Below are positions 62,994 to 64,000 of a stretch of DNA of 64,000 nt, in pieces. Numbering within the stretch: the first letter of the stretch is position 1; each line of letters begins with the position of its first letter. The stretch is from Streptomyces sp. ISL-98 (GTDB lineage Bacteria; Actinomycetota; Actinomycetes; Streptomycetales; Streptomycetaceae), in contig NZ_JAGGPB010000018.1 of NCBI RefSeq assembly GCF_018614055.1, positions 1 through 64,000 on the forward strand, given 5' to 3'. The position numbers were made by a program, and so were the translations under genes. The notes under the pieces are model-generated. The model was not told the origin of the DNA, did not search any database, and saw nothing but the letters and a program-made list of their open reading frames with translations.

Positions 62994-63860
62994 CTACTTG
63001 AAGACCGACGGCGGCGGTTCCGGCGAAGGCTTCGCACCCGCGTCCGTGACGACCGCCGCGCCGCCCGTGAAGTCCGCCAACTCCCGCCCGTGTTCCACCC
63101 GCCCGGGGTGCGGGTCGGTCGCGATGCGGCGGGTCAGTTCGGCGAGCGGCAGCGTACGGTCCGAGCCCAGCAGCACCGCGTTGCCGAAGCGGCGGCCGCG
63201 CAGCACGGCGGGGTCGGCGGCCAGCGCGAGGTCGGGGAAGACGGCGGCGGCGGTGGCGATCTGGCCGCGCAGGTACGCGAGTGGCGGGCCGTCCGCGATG
63301 TTGGCGGCGTAGAAACCACCGGGCTTGAGCACCCGCCGTACGTCGTCGAGAAATTCGGTGCTGGTGAGGTGGGCCGGGGTACGGGCGCCGCTGAACACGT
63401 CCGCGATCAGCAGGTCCGCCCAGCCGTCCGCGATCTTGGCGAGTCCGGCGCGGGCATCGACGGAGCGGACCTTGATCCGGGCGTTGGCATCCAACGGGAG
63501 CTCCCTGCGGACCAGTTGGACGAGCGCGGCGTCCACTTCCACGATCTGCTGGGTGGAGCGGGGGCGGGTGGCGGCGACGTAACGGGCCAGGGTGAAAGCC
63601 CCGCCGCCCAGGTGCAGCACCTGGACCGGCTGCCCCTGCGGGGCGGCGAGGTCGGCGATGTGGCCGAGCCTGCGCTGATACGCGAAGTCGAGGTAGGAGG
63701 GGTCGTCGAGGTCCACGTGGGACTGCGGGGCTCCGTCGATGAGGAGGGTGCGGCCGCGCGGACGGTCCCGGTCGGGTATCAGCTCGGCGAGTCCGCCGTC
63801 GACCTGCTCGACCACGGGCTCGGGGGCGGCGCGCTCGCGCCGTCTCTTGTTCTTTGCCAC
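62994..63860 (-). CDS. Spermidine synthase-like protein
   Basis: The protein is 288 aa from GTG 63860. The Rossmann methyltransferase-like core of polyamine synthases is visible: 'SYLDFAYQRRLGHIADLAAP', nucleotide loop 'VLHLGGGAFTLARYVAATRP', 'QQIVEVDAALVQLVRRELPL', 'DARAGLAKIADGWADLLIAD' (DxxxGL and LLIAD with the catalytic-type Asp) and 'EFLDDVRRVLKPGGFYAANI'. The basic Arg/Lys head is short. Many actinobacterial members of this class lack polyamine activity, so the reaction is uncertain. No membrane part is attached. Confidence 0.83.
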   Translation of the reverse strand: MAKNKRRRERAAPEPVVEQVDGGLAELIPDRDRPRGRTLLIDGAPQSHVDLDDPSYLDFAYQRRLGHIADLAAPQGQPVQVLHLGGGAFTLARYVAATRPRSTQQIVEVDAALVQLVRRELPLDANARIKVRSVDARAGLAKIADGWADLLIADVFSGARTPAHLTSTEFLDDVRRVLKPGGFYAANIADGPPLAYLRGQIATAAAVFPDLALAADPAVLRGRRFGNAVLLGSDRTLPLAELTRRIATDPHPGRVEHGRELADFTGGAAVVTDAGAKPSPEPPPSVFK

Positions 63861-63884
63861 GCAGCCAGTATCGGCTCACCCGGC

Positions 63885-64000
63885 TCAGCGGACGCGGTCG
63901 GCCGCCTCGATCAGGCGGGCGGCCTCGCCGAGCGCGGCCCTGAGCACGGCCGGGTCGGTCACGGGGCCGGTGTCGGTCGGGGGCAGCAGCCAGCCGGTGC
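63885..64000 (-). CDS. C-terminal end of a gene cut by the window edge
   Basis: The last 37 codons before a TGA at 63885-63887 read in frame as 'TGWLLPPTDTGPVTDPAVLR' then 'AALGEAARLIEAADRVR'. This resembles the tail of a Streptomyces bifunctional DNA primase/polymerase-domain protein, but the visible part is too short to be sure. The body lies to the right of the window. Confidence 0.5.
   Translation of the reverse strand, partial: TGWLLPPTDTGPVTDPAVLRAALGEAARLIEAADRVR

Overview
The window is high-GC DNA with compact, mostly GTG/ATG-started genes and many 4-nt stop/start overlaps. It carries a desferrioxamine cluster, an adpA gene with a TTA codon, ceb-type cellobiose uptake genes and Tat-exported hydrolases. 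Together these point to a Streptomyces chromosome. From about 24 kb to 56 kb the order (leucine catabolism, desEF, desABCD, GH20, glmS, adpA, orn, tRNA-His, cebR/EFG-bglC) matches what I remember of the S. coelicolor core around SCO2775-SCO2798. That is recall, not a search.

Layout. 1-712: non-coding tandem, direct and inverted repeats. 0.7-3.4 kb: a signal-less siderophore-binding-like protein, divergent from a MarR-GNAT fusion coupled to a TIM-barrel isomerase-like protein. 3.8-8.9 kb: a Tat-exported GH3 enzyme, a lipoprotein, an S37 peptidase and two small exported or membrane proteins. 8.9-15 kb: a fused heterodimer-type ABC exporter, a secreted beta-lactamase-fold protein, a cyclotransferase-like protein with a TTA codon, and a membrane-anchored Cys-rich protein. 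15.1-21.1 kb: a ThDP enzyme, a ureohydrolase and a Na+/solute symporter under a PucR-type regulator, perhaps an arginine/guanidino-acid catabolic unit. 21.2-24.8 kb: acyl-CoA dehydrogenase, TesB thioesterase, a conserved hydrolase-like protein and a TetR regulator. 26.3-32.1 kb: a leucine/isovalerate operon (carboxylase beta and alpha subunits, HMG-CoA lyase, acyl-CoA dehydrogenase), whose two upstream operators match the one at the TetR gene.

32.1-39.3 kb: two iron-box-controlled units, desEF (uptake and reductive release) and desABCD (desferrioxamine synthesis). 39.4-44.3 kb: amino-sugar genes, a GH20 hexosaminidase with a DasR-like dre site and glmS, with two conserved hypotheticals between them. 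44.4-46.3 kb: an acetate-transporter-like protein, a universal stress protein and a small membrane protein. 46.7-49.3 kb: adpA, orn, tRNA-His and a small secreted protein, then an IS remnant. 49.6-55.6 kb: cebR divergent from cebEFG-bglC with a perfect CebR operator between them, for import and hydrolysis of cello-oligosaccharides. 55.6-64 kb: two overlapping alpha/beta hydrolases, a CBS protein, a small conserved protein, a CBM2-GH18 chitinase downstream of an OmpR-type two-component system, a secreted protein, a spermidine-synthase-like protein and the end of a cut gene.

No CRISPR array, prophage, intact transposon or large biosynthetic cluster beyond desferrioxamine was seen. The least expected signals are five 10-bp-phased repeats in front of the ureohydrolase, the possible AruI/GbuA-type gene pair, the shared operator family at the TetR gene and the leucine operon, the TTA codon in the cyclotransferase-like gene, and the repeat cluster at the left edge.
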